In this document: one piece after another, positions 44,399-53,806 of the stretch | Numbering within the stretch: the first letter of the stretch is position 1 | Layout: each line of letters starts with the position of its first letter | NCBI GenBank assembly: GCA_964399195.1 | Contig: CAYNPY010000005.1 | Location: forward strand, 1 to 64,000 | DNA length: 64,000 nt | Source of the DNA: CAINDZ01 sp964399195 | GTDB lineage: Bacteria > Krumholzibacteriota > Krumholzibacteriia > LZORAL124-64-63 | Reading direction: 5' to 3' | The notes under the pieces: model-generated | The model's database searches: none | Told to the model about the DNA's origin: nothing | Seen by the model: only the letters and a program-made list of their open reading frames with translations | Position numbers and translations under genes: made by a program

Positions 44399-44420
44399 GC
44401 CCCGGGCCGAAGCCCGGGGC
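44399..44420 (-). terminator. Intrinsic terminator of the porin gene
   Basis: On the minus strand GCCCCGGGC-TTCG-GCCCGGGGC is followed by TCTTGCTTTG, about 30 nt after the porin stop. The stem is strong and the T-tract moderate. Confidence 0.65.
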
Positions 44421-44450
44421 CCAGCGTGCCGGCGTCCCGGCACCCGAGAC

Positions 44451-45578
44451 TTACCAGCTGATCACCGTGCCGAGCGAGATGCCCGACGGGTTCTGGATCT
44501 CGCCGTCCGTGTCAGGCATGCCCCAGACCGTCTGGCCGAAGCCGCTGTCGCCGCCGGCCAGCGGGACGTTGGTCATGTCGCCGTTGCTCATCGTCACGAA
44601 CTGGGCGTACACCGTCACGTTGGGCGTGAAGATGCGGTCCACGCCGAAGGCCAGCATCGTGGCCGTGGCATCGCCCTCGTCGACGTCGTTGGTCAAGCCG
44701 TCGTCTTCGGCGTCGGTCCAGGTGTTCAGCATGAACATCTGGCCCTTGACCGCCCACTTCTGGTTCGGCTTGAACGCCGCGCCGAAGCCCAGCGTCTGCG
44801 TCTTCCAGTCCTCCAGGTCATCGCCGACGAATTCCTCGTAGGTCGCCGACTGGAACATGCCGACCAGGTCGAACTGCTCGGCCATGTACTTGCCGGCCAG
44901 GCGGATGGCCTTCGGGCCGTCGCCGTACTCGTTGCCGTTGACATCACCGTAGCCGGAGGACCAGGCCTCGTAGGCGCCGCCGAGCATGAACTGCTCGGTC
45001 TGGTAGGCGGCCATGGCGCTCATAGCGGTCTTGGCCTCCCAATCGGCCTTCTCCGCGTCGAAGATGTTCACCTGGTCGAACTGGTAGCCCGCGAAGATCG
45101 AGAAGCCGTCCCAGTCGGGGGAGACGTAGGCGACCATCTCGGTCAGGCGGCTGTCCCAGAAGTCGGTCATCGCGCGGTGGTCACCCAGCTGGTCGGTGAA
45201 CAGCTCGACCTTGCGGCCGAGGGTCTTGAACGGCGTGTCGTGGCGCCCGAACAAGATCTTGCCGGCCGTCGCGTGCTTCATGCCGACGAACGTGTTGCGG
45301 GTGCCGATCCGGGTGCCGTCCTCGTCGTTGCCGACGACGTCCAGCAGCGACTCGAACTGCCAGAAGGCCGTGAATTCCTCGTTCATCGGGGTCTTGCCCT
45401 TGAACCCGAAGCGCGAAGTATTGGTGGTCAGGCCGATCTGGCTGTCCTCGCCGTTGTTCAGCGAGTTCAGCGAGGCGTGACCGACGCCGTAGAACGACCA
45501 CTCGGTGTCACCGGCGAAGGCGGCGCCGGCCGTGAGCAGCGTCAGGGCCGACAGGGTAAGCAGCAGCTTCTTGAACAA
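44451..45578 (-). CDS. Gram-negative porin-like outer-membrane protein
   Basis: A 375-residue barrel protein with signal peptide KKLLLTLSALTLLTAGAAFA and features of the Gram-negative porin fold: NTSRFGFKGKTPMNEEFTAFWQFE, LFGRHDTPFK and a terminal LGTVISW ending in Trp. I chose the TTG at 45578 because a perfect AAGGAGG lies 7 nt upstream; the next ATG or GTG upstream would include this site in the coding sequence. It follows a leader of over 350 nt from tandem promoters near 46.0 kb and ends at a good terminator. Pore specificity is unknown. Confidence 0.82.
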   Translation of the reverse strand: MFKKLLLTLSALTLLTAGAAFAGDTEWSFYGVGHASLNSLNNGEDSQIGLTTNTSRFGFKGKTPMNEEFTAFWQFESLLDVVGNDEDGTRIGTRNTFVGMKHATAGKILFGRHDTPFKTLGRKVELFTDQLGDHRAMTDFWDSRLTEMVAYVSPDWDGFSIFAGYQFDQVNIFDAEKADWEAKTAMSAMAAYQTEQFMLGGAYEAWSSGYGDVNGNEYGDGPKAIRLAGKYMAEQFDLVGMFQSATYEEFVGDDLEDWKTQTLGFGAAFKPNQKWAVKGQMFMLNTWTDAEDDGLTNDVDEGDATATMLAFGVDRIFTPNVTVYAQFVTMSNGDMTNVPLAGGDSGFGQTVWGMPDTDGEIQNPSGISLGTVISW

Positions 45579-45957
45579 TTTGGACCTCCTTGTTTCCACT
45601 GGGGATCTTCCGGGCAGCGAGGCCCCGGAAATCGACCAACCCCTGCCCGCGGCAGGGACCGTCGAATATCGTCCGCGCCGGCACCAATGCCGGCAGGGAC
45701 AATGTCTCGGCCACCCCGTGGTGGCAACTCTCCGTAGTTTCAGCCGAGCGGCGCCCGCCCAGGTGCGATTTCAGGCCCTTACGCGCAGATCGATCCGCCG
45801 GCTCCTGCGGTTTACCGCCGGGAGCAGGGATCGCCTTCGCAACGAGCTTTCGTCTGCATCCGCCTCGCGCCGGTCCGACGGCGTCCCTTGCTTGCGAGGG
45901 ACCTCGGCCGCCAGACCATTGGAGTCCAGGCACCGGCTGCGACCGCGCCGAGGGCGA

Positions 45958-46029
45958 ATGATCGGTGCCGACCCGAGCCCTGTCAACGAATTATGAGGAC
46001 ATAATGAAAGCACGCGTTCATTTTGTCAA
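45958..46029 (-). promoter_or_regulatory. Tandem promoters of the porin gene
   Basis: Two sigma70-like promoters on the minus strand: TTGACA (46029-46024)-N17-CATTAT (46006-46001), and TTGACA (45986-45981)-N17-GATCAT (45963-45958). The DNA from 45980 to 46030 is much more AT-rich than its surroundings. Both imply a porin leader of about 370-415 nt (45579-45994), in which I see no gene; a regulatory RNA structure there is possible. Confidence 0.6.
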
Positions 46030-46114
46030 TGCGGACGGTTCGGGCGGAAGTGCCTGACTCGCGCGGAGATGTCTTGATCCTGAAGCGGCCGACAGCGCCG
46101 ACGGGCCGAAGAAA

Positions 46115-46143
46115 GCGCCCGGGACCGCAAGGGTCCCGGGCGC
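46115..46143 (-). terminator. Intrinsic terminator of the barrel-protein gene
   Basis: GCGCCCGGGACC-CTTGC-GGTCCCGGGCGC followed by TTTCTTC on the minus strand, about 50 nt after the stop at 46195. Confidence 0.75.
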
Positions 46144-46194
46144 CTGCGTCTGCTCCGGCGGTCGCCGAGGCGGCCGCCGGCTCATCCGTTGCCG

Positions 46195-47397
46195 CTAGAA
46201 GCTCACCGTGCCGCCGACGCGGATCAGCAGCTGCTCCTGGTTGCCCAGCGACAGCAGGTTGTTCAGCTCGCCCATGTGGAGCTGGCCCTCGAGGCGCACG
46301 TTGTCGCCCGGGGAGAAGGCCAGGCCGCCGCTGTAGTAGAAGTTCATCCCGCGCTCGCTCTCGGACACCTCGTCGCCGTCGAAGGTCTCCGTCTCCTTGC
46401 CCTGCGACCAGAAGGCGTTGGCGCCGGCCATCAGTTCCCAGCGCTTGGTCAGCGCGGTCTTGCACGCGACCCGGGTGCCCGGGACGACCGTGCTCGTGGT
46501 CTTGTCCTCGAAGTCCGCGACTTCCTCGGTGTAGGTGAGGTAGTGGACGAAGAACTCGGCCGTGACGTCAGTCATGTCGTTGTCCACGAGGAAGCGGCCG
46601 GCGTTCGCCGTCAGGCCCATCAGGCTGATGTCCCACTCGTCATCCTCGAACTCCTGCCAGGAGCCGCTGCCCATGACGAAGCCGGCCTGGTAGATCCAGC
46701 CGTTGTCGCGGGCGATGCGGGCCGTCAGGTCGAAGTTCATCATGCTGGACTCGTCCTCGGCTTCGGTGTCGCCCCAGGTCGAGCTCTCGTTGTGGACGCT
46801 CGCCGCCAGGTCGAAGCCGTCGCCGTTGCCCCAGGTCGCCTGGACGCCGAACGCATTGGACTTGTTGTTGAACTCGTCGTCCGGATCCTCCGCCTTGAAG
46901 CCCGCGTCGGCGTAGAGCACGCCCAGCGAGAAGGCGCCGCCGCCGCTGAGGGCGCGAGCCAGCGCGAGGTTGATCATCTGGCCCTGCGTGTAGGCGTTGT
47001 AGCCGGAGATGTTGTCGAACATGTAGCCGGGGCTCAGGAACGGCCTCTCGAGCGTGCCGCCCCAGAGGAAGTTCGAGTTCTGGCCGCCGAGGTCGAACTG
47101 GCGCACCCGGAAGAGCAGGTGGTTGTTGTCGTTGTACTTCCAGTGCAGCGTGCCCTGGCCGCTGCCGCTGCCGAGCTTGTCCGGCCCCATGTACTCCATG
47201 TCGCCGACGGTGAGTTCGACGAAGTTCTCGTGGTTGACGATCCAGTGCGTCCACGAATTGAACTGCGCGGTGGTCTCCATGAGCGTCGAGCCGCTCATGG
47301 CGGAATGCGACGTCTCACCGGGCAGGCCGGCAACGGCCTGGCCGCCGACACCGACGATCAGCAAGGCCAGAAAGACACGAACGGCGACTGACTTCAT
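46195..47397 (-). CDS. Outer-membrane beta-barrel protein
   Basis: A 400-residue protein with signal peptide (MKSVAVRVFLALLIVGVGGQAVA region) and strongly alternating beta strands ending LLIRVGGTVSF. I cannot name its substrate or family. AGGAGG precedes the ATG at 47397, and its leader resembles that of the porin 600 bp downstream (GGTCCAAAT just before the start in both). A TTGCGA-N17-TAGGCT promoter may lie at about 47500-47540. The minus-strand open frame continues far upstream but that part has no coding character. Confidence 0.7.
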   Translation of the reverse strand: MKSVAVRVFLALLIVGVGGQAVAGLPGETSHSAMSGSTLMETTAQFNSWTHWIVNHENFVELTVGDMEYMGPDKLGSGSGQGTLHWKYNDNNHLLFRVRQFDLGGQNSNFLWGGTLERPFLSPGYMFDNISGYNAYTQGQMINLALARALSGGGAFSLGVLYADAGFKAEDPDDEFNNKSNAFGVQATWGNGDGFDLAASVHNESSTWGDTEAEDESSMMNFDLTARIARDNGWIYQAGFVMGSGSWQEFEDDEWDISLMGLTANAGRFLVDNDMTDVTAEFFVHYLTYTEEVADFEDKTTSTVVPGTRVACKTALTKRWELMAGANAFWSQGKETETFDGDEVSESERGMNFYYSGGLAFSPGDNVRLEGQLHMGELNNLLSLGNQEQLLIRVGGTVSF

Positions 47398-47820
47398 GAT
47401 TTGGACCCTCCTGGTTTTGTCACGGTCGTTAGGTAGCATCGCGTTGGCCGACACTGACGCGGTCCCGGCGGACCCTCCGCGTCCTCTCGGGAACCCGTTT
47501 GGCGGCGGAAGCCTAGCAACGGCTTTTCGGGCTCGCAAGCAAATGATTTCAAAAGTGCGGACCCCTGTGGTCCGTTTTTGACCACTCCCGGCAGCCGATC
47601 CAGGACCATCACGCAGGCCGCTGTGAGCCTTGCCGCCGCGGCGCCGGTGCCTGTCGCAGCCCGCTTCAGCAGCCGCACCGACACAGCATGCAGGGTGTGC
47701 GCCGGCGCCGATCGCCGTTGGTTTTTCGGCGCGGGCAGGGCTAAAATGGCCGCGTCGCGACCGGGCACTCCACGCAGCAAGCCGCCACCCGTTCCGCACC
47801 CGGTCGGAGGAGTCGAACCG
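47398..47820 (+). other. Divergent intergenic region with an orphan intrinsic terminator at 47558-47580
   Basis: 423 bp between divergent genes. On the plus strand CGGACC-CCTGT-GGTCCG followed by TTTTT (47558-47579) is a clean intrinsic terminator, yet no annotated gene is transcribed into it. It could end a small RNA started in 47400-47550 or act as an attenuator in a long leader of the M14 gene. Apart from promoter-like sequence for the barrel gene on the minus strand I see no coding region. Confidence 0.5.
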
Positions 47821-49677
47821 ATGCGCGCCGTCCGTCCGTGCCCGGCAGGGAAGATTCCCGGCCGATTCCGCCCGGCCCTGTGGCCGACGATCCTGCTGGC
47901 CCTGGCCGCAACGGCGACGCCCGCGGCGGCGACCTCCGGCGAGACGGCGCGCCCGGTCACGCCGTTCGAAGCCTCCGGCGGCCGTCGCACGCCCCGTTAC
48001 GAGGAGACGGTCGTCTGGCTGCGGGACCTGGCGTCGTCGTCCCCGCTGCTCGACTACGGGACCTTCGGCACCAGCCCGGAGGGTCGGGCGCTGCCCGTGG
48101 TGGTGGCCGACCTGCGCGGCCGCTTCACGCCCGCAGCCCTGGCCGACCGCGGCCCGGGCCACGTCGTGGCGCTGGTCCAGGCCTGCATCCACGCCGGCGA
48201 GTCCTGCGGCAAGGACGCGGGGATGCTGCTGCTGCGCGACCTGGCCGCCGACCGCGCACTCGCCGAGCGGCTCCTGCGCAACGTGACCTTGGTCTTCATC
48301 CCCATCCTCAACGTGGACGGGCACGAGCGGTTCTCTCCCTACGGCCGCATCAACCAGAACGGCCCCGAGGAGATGGGCTGGCGCGTCAACGCCGCGAACC
48401 TGAACCTCAACCGCGATCACCTGAAGGCGGACACGGTCGAGATGCGGGCCTGGCTGGCGCTGTTCCGCGCCTGGCTGCCGGACTTCTTCGTCGACATCCA
48501 CTCCACCGACGGCGCGGACTACCAGTACGCGATCACCCACAGCCTGGAGACGCACGGCAACCTGGAGGCGGGCGTCACCGCCTGGACCCGGCGCTACGAA
48601 CAGGACATGCAGGCGGCCATGGCCGCGCAGGGCTGGCCCGTGTTCCCCTACGTGACCCTGAAGGACTGGGGCAACCCGACCAGCGGCCTGGTCACCTGGG
48701 CGGCCACCCCGCGTTTCAGCCAGGGCTACGCCGCTCTGCAGAACCGGCCCGGGCTGCTGGTCGAGGCCCACATGCTGAAGGACTACGCCACGCGCGTGGA
48801 GGGCGTGGGGCGCCTGCTCCGCCACACCCTGAATTGGCTGGGTGACGAGGCAGCCGCCCTGCGGGCCGCGGTGACCGCGGCCGACGCCTTCACCGCCGGG
48901 CCGGAATTCCGCGCGCGGTCGCTGGCCCTCGATTTCGCGTTGACCGACAGCTCGCGCACGGTCGAGTTCCTGGGCGTGGGGGCCAGCGAGCAGACCAGTC
49001 CCGTGACCGGCGGCCGCTGGTTCCGCTTCGACGGCGGGCCGCGCACGATCGCGATGACCCTGCAGGACCATCTGCTCCCCTCGGTCACGGCCGACCTGCC
49101 GGAGGCCTACCTGGTTCCGGCGGCCTGGGCGGAGGCCGTCGAGCGGCTCGAGGCCCACGGCCTGGTCTCCGGACGGCTGCGCGAGGCGGTGACCGTGCCG
49201 GTCCGCTCGTGGCGACTGCTGGATCCCAAGTGGCGCGAGCGCCCGTACGAAGGGCGGCACCCGGTGACGTTCACCGCCGAGCCGCTGCATGAGACGCGGA
49301 CCTTTCCGGCCGGCACCGTCGTGGTGGACCTGAACCGGCGCGACGCCCGCGTGGCGGCGCACCTGCTGGAGCCGGGCGGGCCGGACGCGTTGGTGCGCTG
49401 GGGGCTGTTCGACGCCGCCTTCGAACGCGTGGAGTACGTCGAGGCGTACGTCATCGAGGAGATGATCCCGCGCCTGCTGGCGGAGAATCCCGGGTGGGCG
49501 GACGAACTGGCCGCCCGCAAGGCGGCCTCTCCCGAGTTCGCGGCCGATCCCTGGGCGATCCGGATGTGGTTCTACGAGCGCACCCCGTGGTGGGACTCCC
49601 GGGCCGCGGTCTACCCCGTGGGCTGTCTCGACGATCGCGCCCTCGTCGACGCCCTGCCCGCCGGAGCGGGCCGCTGA
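47821..49677 (+). CDS. Exported M14-family zinc carboxypeptidase
   Basis: A 618-residue exported peptidase. The M14 zinc ligands are His124 and Glu127 in ACIHAGESCGKDAG and His227 in FVDIHSTDG; a later VEAHMLKDY may carry the catalytic glutamate. The fold continues in an extra C-terminal domain of about 230 residues typical of the larger secreted bacterial members. A signal peptide ends around residue 38. GGAGGAG precedes the ATG at 47821. It would trim peptides outside the cytoplasm. Confidence 0.85.
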   Translation: MRAVRPCPAGKIPGRFRPALWPTILLALAATATPAAATSGETARPVTPFEASGGRRTPRYEETVVWLRDLASSSPLLDYGTFGTSPEGRALPVVVADLRGRFTPAALADRGPGHVVALVQACIHAGESCGKDAGMLLLRDLAADRALAERLLRNVTLVFIPILNVDGHERFSPYGRINQNGPEEMGWRVNAANLNLNRDHLKADTVEMRAWLALFRAWLPDFFVDIHSTDGADYQYAITHSLETHGNLEAGVTAWTRRYEQDMQAAMAAQGWPVFPYVTLKDWGNPTSGLVTWAATPRFSQGYAALQNRPGLLVEAHMLKDYATRVEGVGRLLRHTLNWLGDEAAALRAAVTAADAFTAGPEFRARSLALDFALTDSSRTVEFLGVGASEQTSPVTGGRWFRFDGGPRTIAMTLQDHLLPSVTADLPEAYLVPAAWAEAVERLEAHGLVSGRLREAVTVPVRSWRLLDPKWRERPYEGRHPVTFTAEPLHETRTFPAGTVVVDLNRRDARVAAHLLEPGGPDALVRWGLFDAAFERVEYVEAYVIEEMIPRLLAENPGWADELAARKAASPEFAADPWAIRMWFYERTPWWDSRAAVYPVGCLDDRALVDALPAGAGR

Positions 49678-49787
49678 CCCGCAGCCGGCCGCGCGGGCAA
49701 CCTGCTGCGGGAGCAGTGTGTTATGATGGAAGGCCCGAATTTTTGCCCCGTGCGGCCGCCATCGCGTGCCCGGGGTCAAAAATGCTG

Positions 49788-49816
49788 TTCCATGCGCCAT
49801 TCTCCCATGCTAGAAT
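49788..49816 (+). promoter_or_regulatory. Promoter of the secreted two-domain protein
   Basis: TTCCAT (49788-49793) and TAGAAT (49811-49816) with a 17-nt spacer in a relatively AT-rich patch, giving a leader of about 120 nt to ATG 49944. Confidence 0.45.
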
Positions 49817-49943
49817 CGGTCAATTCCCGGCCACGTCCTGCGGATCGCGCCAGCTCGCCATGGCGTGGATGGGGGGGATTCGAGTTTGCGCCCGGAGGCC
49901 GTTGACAACGGCCGCTCTCAGACACCTGCAAGGGGGACCATCC

Positions 49944-50927
49944 ATGAAGTCTTGCAAAATGCTGCTCGCCGCCGTGCTGATCGTCGCCATGGCGTCGGTC
50001 GCCTTCGCCATGGACAAGGAAGAGGCCCTGCACGGCCCGACGGCCTACGTGCCGCCGTCGGAACTCTCCGCCATGGGTTCCTGCGCCACCCCCATCGTGA
50101 TCTCCAGCCTGCCCTACTCGGTGACCGGCCAGACGAACTGCGGCCTGGGCAACAACTACTCGACGACCTGTCTGGGCAGCTACGACGGCGGCGAGGAGAT
50201 CATCTACCGCCTGGACATCGCCGTGACGACGACGGTCGACATCGTGATGAATCCCGGCGCGACGACGTGGTCGGGCATCCTGCTGGACGACAACTGCCCG
50301 CCCGACGCCACCTGCATCGGCACCGCCACCGGCTCGAGCGCCGCGCCGCGCTCGATCCTGGGCAAGACGCTGACGCCCGGCTCGTACTACATCATGGTCG
50401 ACACCTGGCCGAGCCCGAACTGCATCCCCTCGTTCTCGCTGGACGTCACCACCGCCACGCCGCCGCCGCCGCCGGCCGTCAACGACGTGTGCACGGGCGC
50501 CATCGATATCCAGACGCAGGGCCTGTCGTCCTGGACGGTCAACCTGACCAACGCCGGCACCTACTACAACGACTACAATCTGGTGACGCCGGGGAGCTGC
50601 ACCGGCTACACCACGCCCGGCCCGGACGCGATCTACAAGATCGACCTGGCCGCCGGCGAGACGCTGACCGTCGACGAGAACGGCACCTGCGACGTGGCGC
50701 TGTGGATCGCGACGGACTGCGCGAACCTGATCGGCACCTGCGTGGCCGGCGCCGACGCGACCACCACGGGCTCGGAGATCGTGAACTTCACGGCCACCAC
50801 CGCGGGGACCTACTACGTGGTCGTCGACGCCTACGCGAGCGCCGGCTGCCCGGTCACCGTCACGGTGAACGCGCCGGTGTCGACCGAGGGCGAGACCTTC
50901 GGCACGCTGAAGGCGATGTTCCGGTAG
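49944..50927 (+). CDS. Secreted protein with two PPC-like beta domains
   Basis: A 327-residue secreted protein. The signal peptide covers residues 1-22. Two related beta domains of about 125 residues follow, each with a conserved pattern: a DxxYxxD/YRLDI strand, a Thr-rich strand, then GSYYIMVDTW or GTYYVVVDAY. They resemble bacterial pre-peptidase C-terminal domains. A Pro-rich linker (TPPPPPAVND) separates them, and conserved Cys pairs are likely disulfides. The protein ends GTLKAMFR, a short tail that might be a sorting signal. The ATG follows AAGGGGG, and a strong terminator follows the stop. Confidence 0.7.
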   Translation: MKSCKMLLAAVLIVAMASVAFAMDKEEALHGPTAYVPPSELSAMGSCATPIVISSLPYSVTGQTNCGLGNNYSTTCLGSYDGGEEIIYRLDIAVTTTVDIVMNPGATTWSGILLDDNCPPDATCIGTATGSSAAPRSILGKTLTPGSYYIMVDTWPSPNCIPSFSLDVTTATPPPPPAVNDVCTGAIDIQTQGLSSWTVNLTNAGTYYNDYNLVTPGSCTGYTTPGPDAIYKIDLAAGETLTVDENGTCDVALWIATDCANLIGTCVAGADATTTGSEIVNFTATTAGTYYVVVDAYASAGCPVTVTVNAPVSTEGETFGTLKAMFR

Positions 50928-50954
50928 TCCGCCTCACGGACGGCTGAAGCACGA

Positions 50955-50988
50955 GGGCCCGGGGGAGACCCCGGGCCCTTCGTTTTCG
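50955..50988 (+). terminator. Intrinsic terminator of the secreted two-domain protein gene
   Basis: GGGCCCGGGG-GAGA-CCCCGGGCCC followed by TTCGTTTTCG, 28 nt after the stop. Orientation of the T-tract fits plus-strand transcription; the convergent EttA gene ends at 51029. Confidence 0.8.
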
Positions 50989-51028
50989 CTCGCCGCGCCG
51001 CCGCAGCCGGCCCGTGTCCGGTCGCGGG

Positions 51029-52708
<1,680 letters not shown>

Positions 52709-52900
52709 GTCATCCTTTCCGGGGCGGGACCGCGCGCCGGCGCGGCGAAGTCGGGGTTCTCGAGCCTCATCAGCGAGGATATAGTCGGTGCCGCGGTGGG
52801 GAACGGCAACCCGAATCAGAGGCGCCCGTAGTGGGTATTCCCGTCGGCGGGATCGTGGACGACGGCGCAGGAAGCCGGCGAATGACGGGAGGCTCGCGAA

Positions 52901-53761
52901 GTGGGATCGGCCCGGAACTGGCTCATCGGCTGCGGCATCGGCTGCGGCCTGGTTCTCGTCCTCGTGCTCGGGCTGGGCGCCGCCGGGTTCTTCGGGGTGC
53001 GCAGTCTCGTCAAGCGCGCCGAGGGCCTCGACGCCGCGCGCGACTCGCTGACCGCGCGCTTCGGGGACGCCGAGGCGTGGGCGCCCGCGGCGGACGGCAG
53101 CCTGGATCCCGCGCGCGTCGAGGCGTTCCTCGAGGCGCGCCGCCTGATGGCGCCGGAACGCGAGCAGCTCTCGCGCACCCTGGCGACGCTGGACGGCCAG
53201 GGCGGGGTCACGGCGAAGATCTCCGCCGGCGTCAACCTGGTGCCGCAGCTGCTGTCCCTGATCGGGGCGCGCGACCGCGCGCTGCTGCAGGCAGGCGTGG
53301 GACCGGGCGAGTACCGCTTCCTCTATGCGGTCGCGTTCTACGGGCTGCTCGGCAAGGATCCGGCCGACGGCCCGGGCTTCGTCGTGTCCAGCCGGAACGG
53401 TGACCGGGACGGCGGCGATTGGACGTTCGGCTCGCGGCAGGGCGGCGACGGCGACCGCGAGGAGATCCGCCGGCGCCGCGGCATCGACGTGCGCGAGACG
53501 TTCAACGCGGCCCTGGGCGAGAACCTGCGCCGACAGCTGGCGGCGCTGGACGCCGCCGGACCGGGCGCGGCGGATTCGGCCTGGCGCGAGCAGTTGGCGG
53601 CCGAGGTCGCCGCGCTGGAGGCGGAACCGCGCCGGCTGGCCTGGGAGCAGGGCCTGCCGGCCGGGCTGCTCGCCGCGCTGGAGCCGCGGCGCGCCGAACT
53701 GGAGGCGAGCTACGACGCCCTGACCGGGGCGCTGGAACTGGGACTGAACGAACGGGACTGA
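52901..53761 (+). CDS. Single-TM hypothetical protein
   Basis: A 286-residue protein of no family I recognise. Residues 8-30 are a transmembrane anchor (LIGCGIGCGLVLVLVLGLG), and the rest is a largely helical, Ala/Arg/Glu-rich extracytoplasmic domain with a Gly/Asp/Arg-rich patch near 175-200 (SSRNGDRDGGDW). GTG 52901 has GGGAGG upstream. The codon pattern fits a real gene. Function unknown. Confidence 0.7.
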   Translation: MGSARNWLIGCGIGCGLVLVLVLGLGAAGFFGVRSLVKRAEGLDAARDSLTARFGDAEAWAPAADGSLDPARVEAFLEARRLMAPEREQLSRTLATLDGQGGVTAKISAGVNLVPQLLSLIGARDRALLQAGVGPGEYRFLYAVAFYGLLGKDPADGPGFVVSSRNGDRDGGDWTFGSRQGGDGDREEIRRRRGIDVRETFNAALGENLRRQLAALDAAGPGAADSAWREQLAAEVAALEAEPRRLAWEQGLPAGLLAALEPRRAELEASYDALTGALELGLNERD

Positions 53762-53806
53762 GTCCCCGGGGCGCGGGCGGTTGCGGGCGGGTGTCGGCGG
53801 CGGACG

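Noticed and set aside
45771..46013. 80-codon frame in the porin leader
   Set aside because: It lies over the promoters, has no ribosome site and an Arg/Ser-rich composition typical of noncoding GC-rich DNA.
47398..49800. Minus-strand frame extending the barrel protein to 1201 codons
   Set aside because: The signal peptide and AGGAGG site fix the start at 47397. The extension is antisense to the M14 peptidase.
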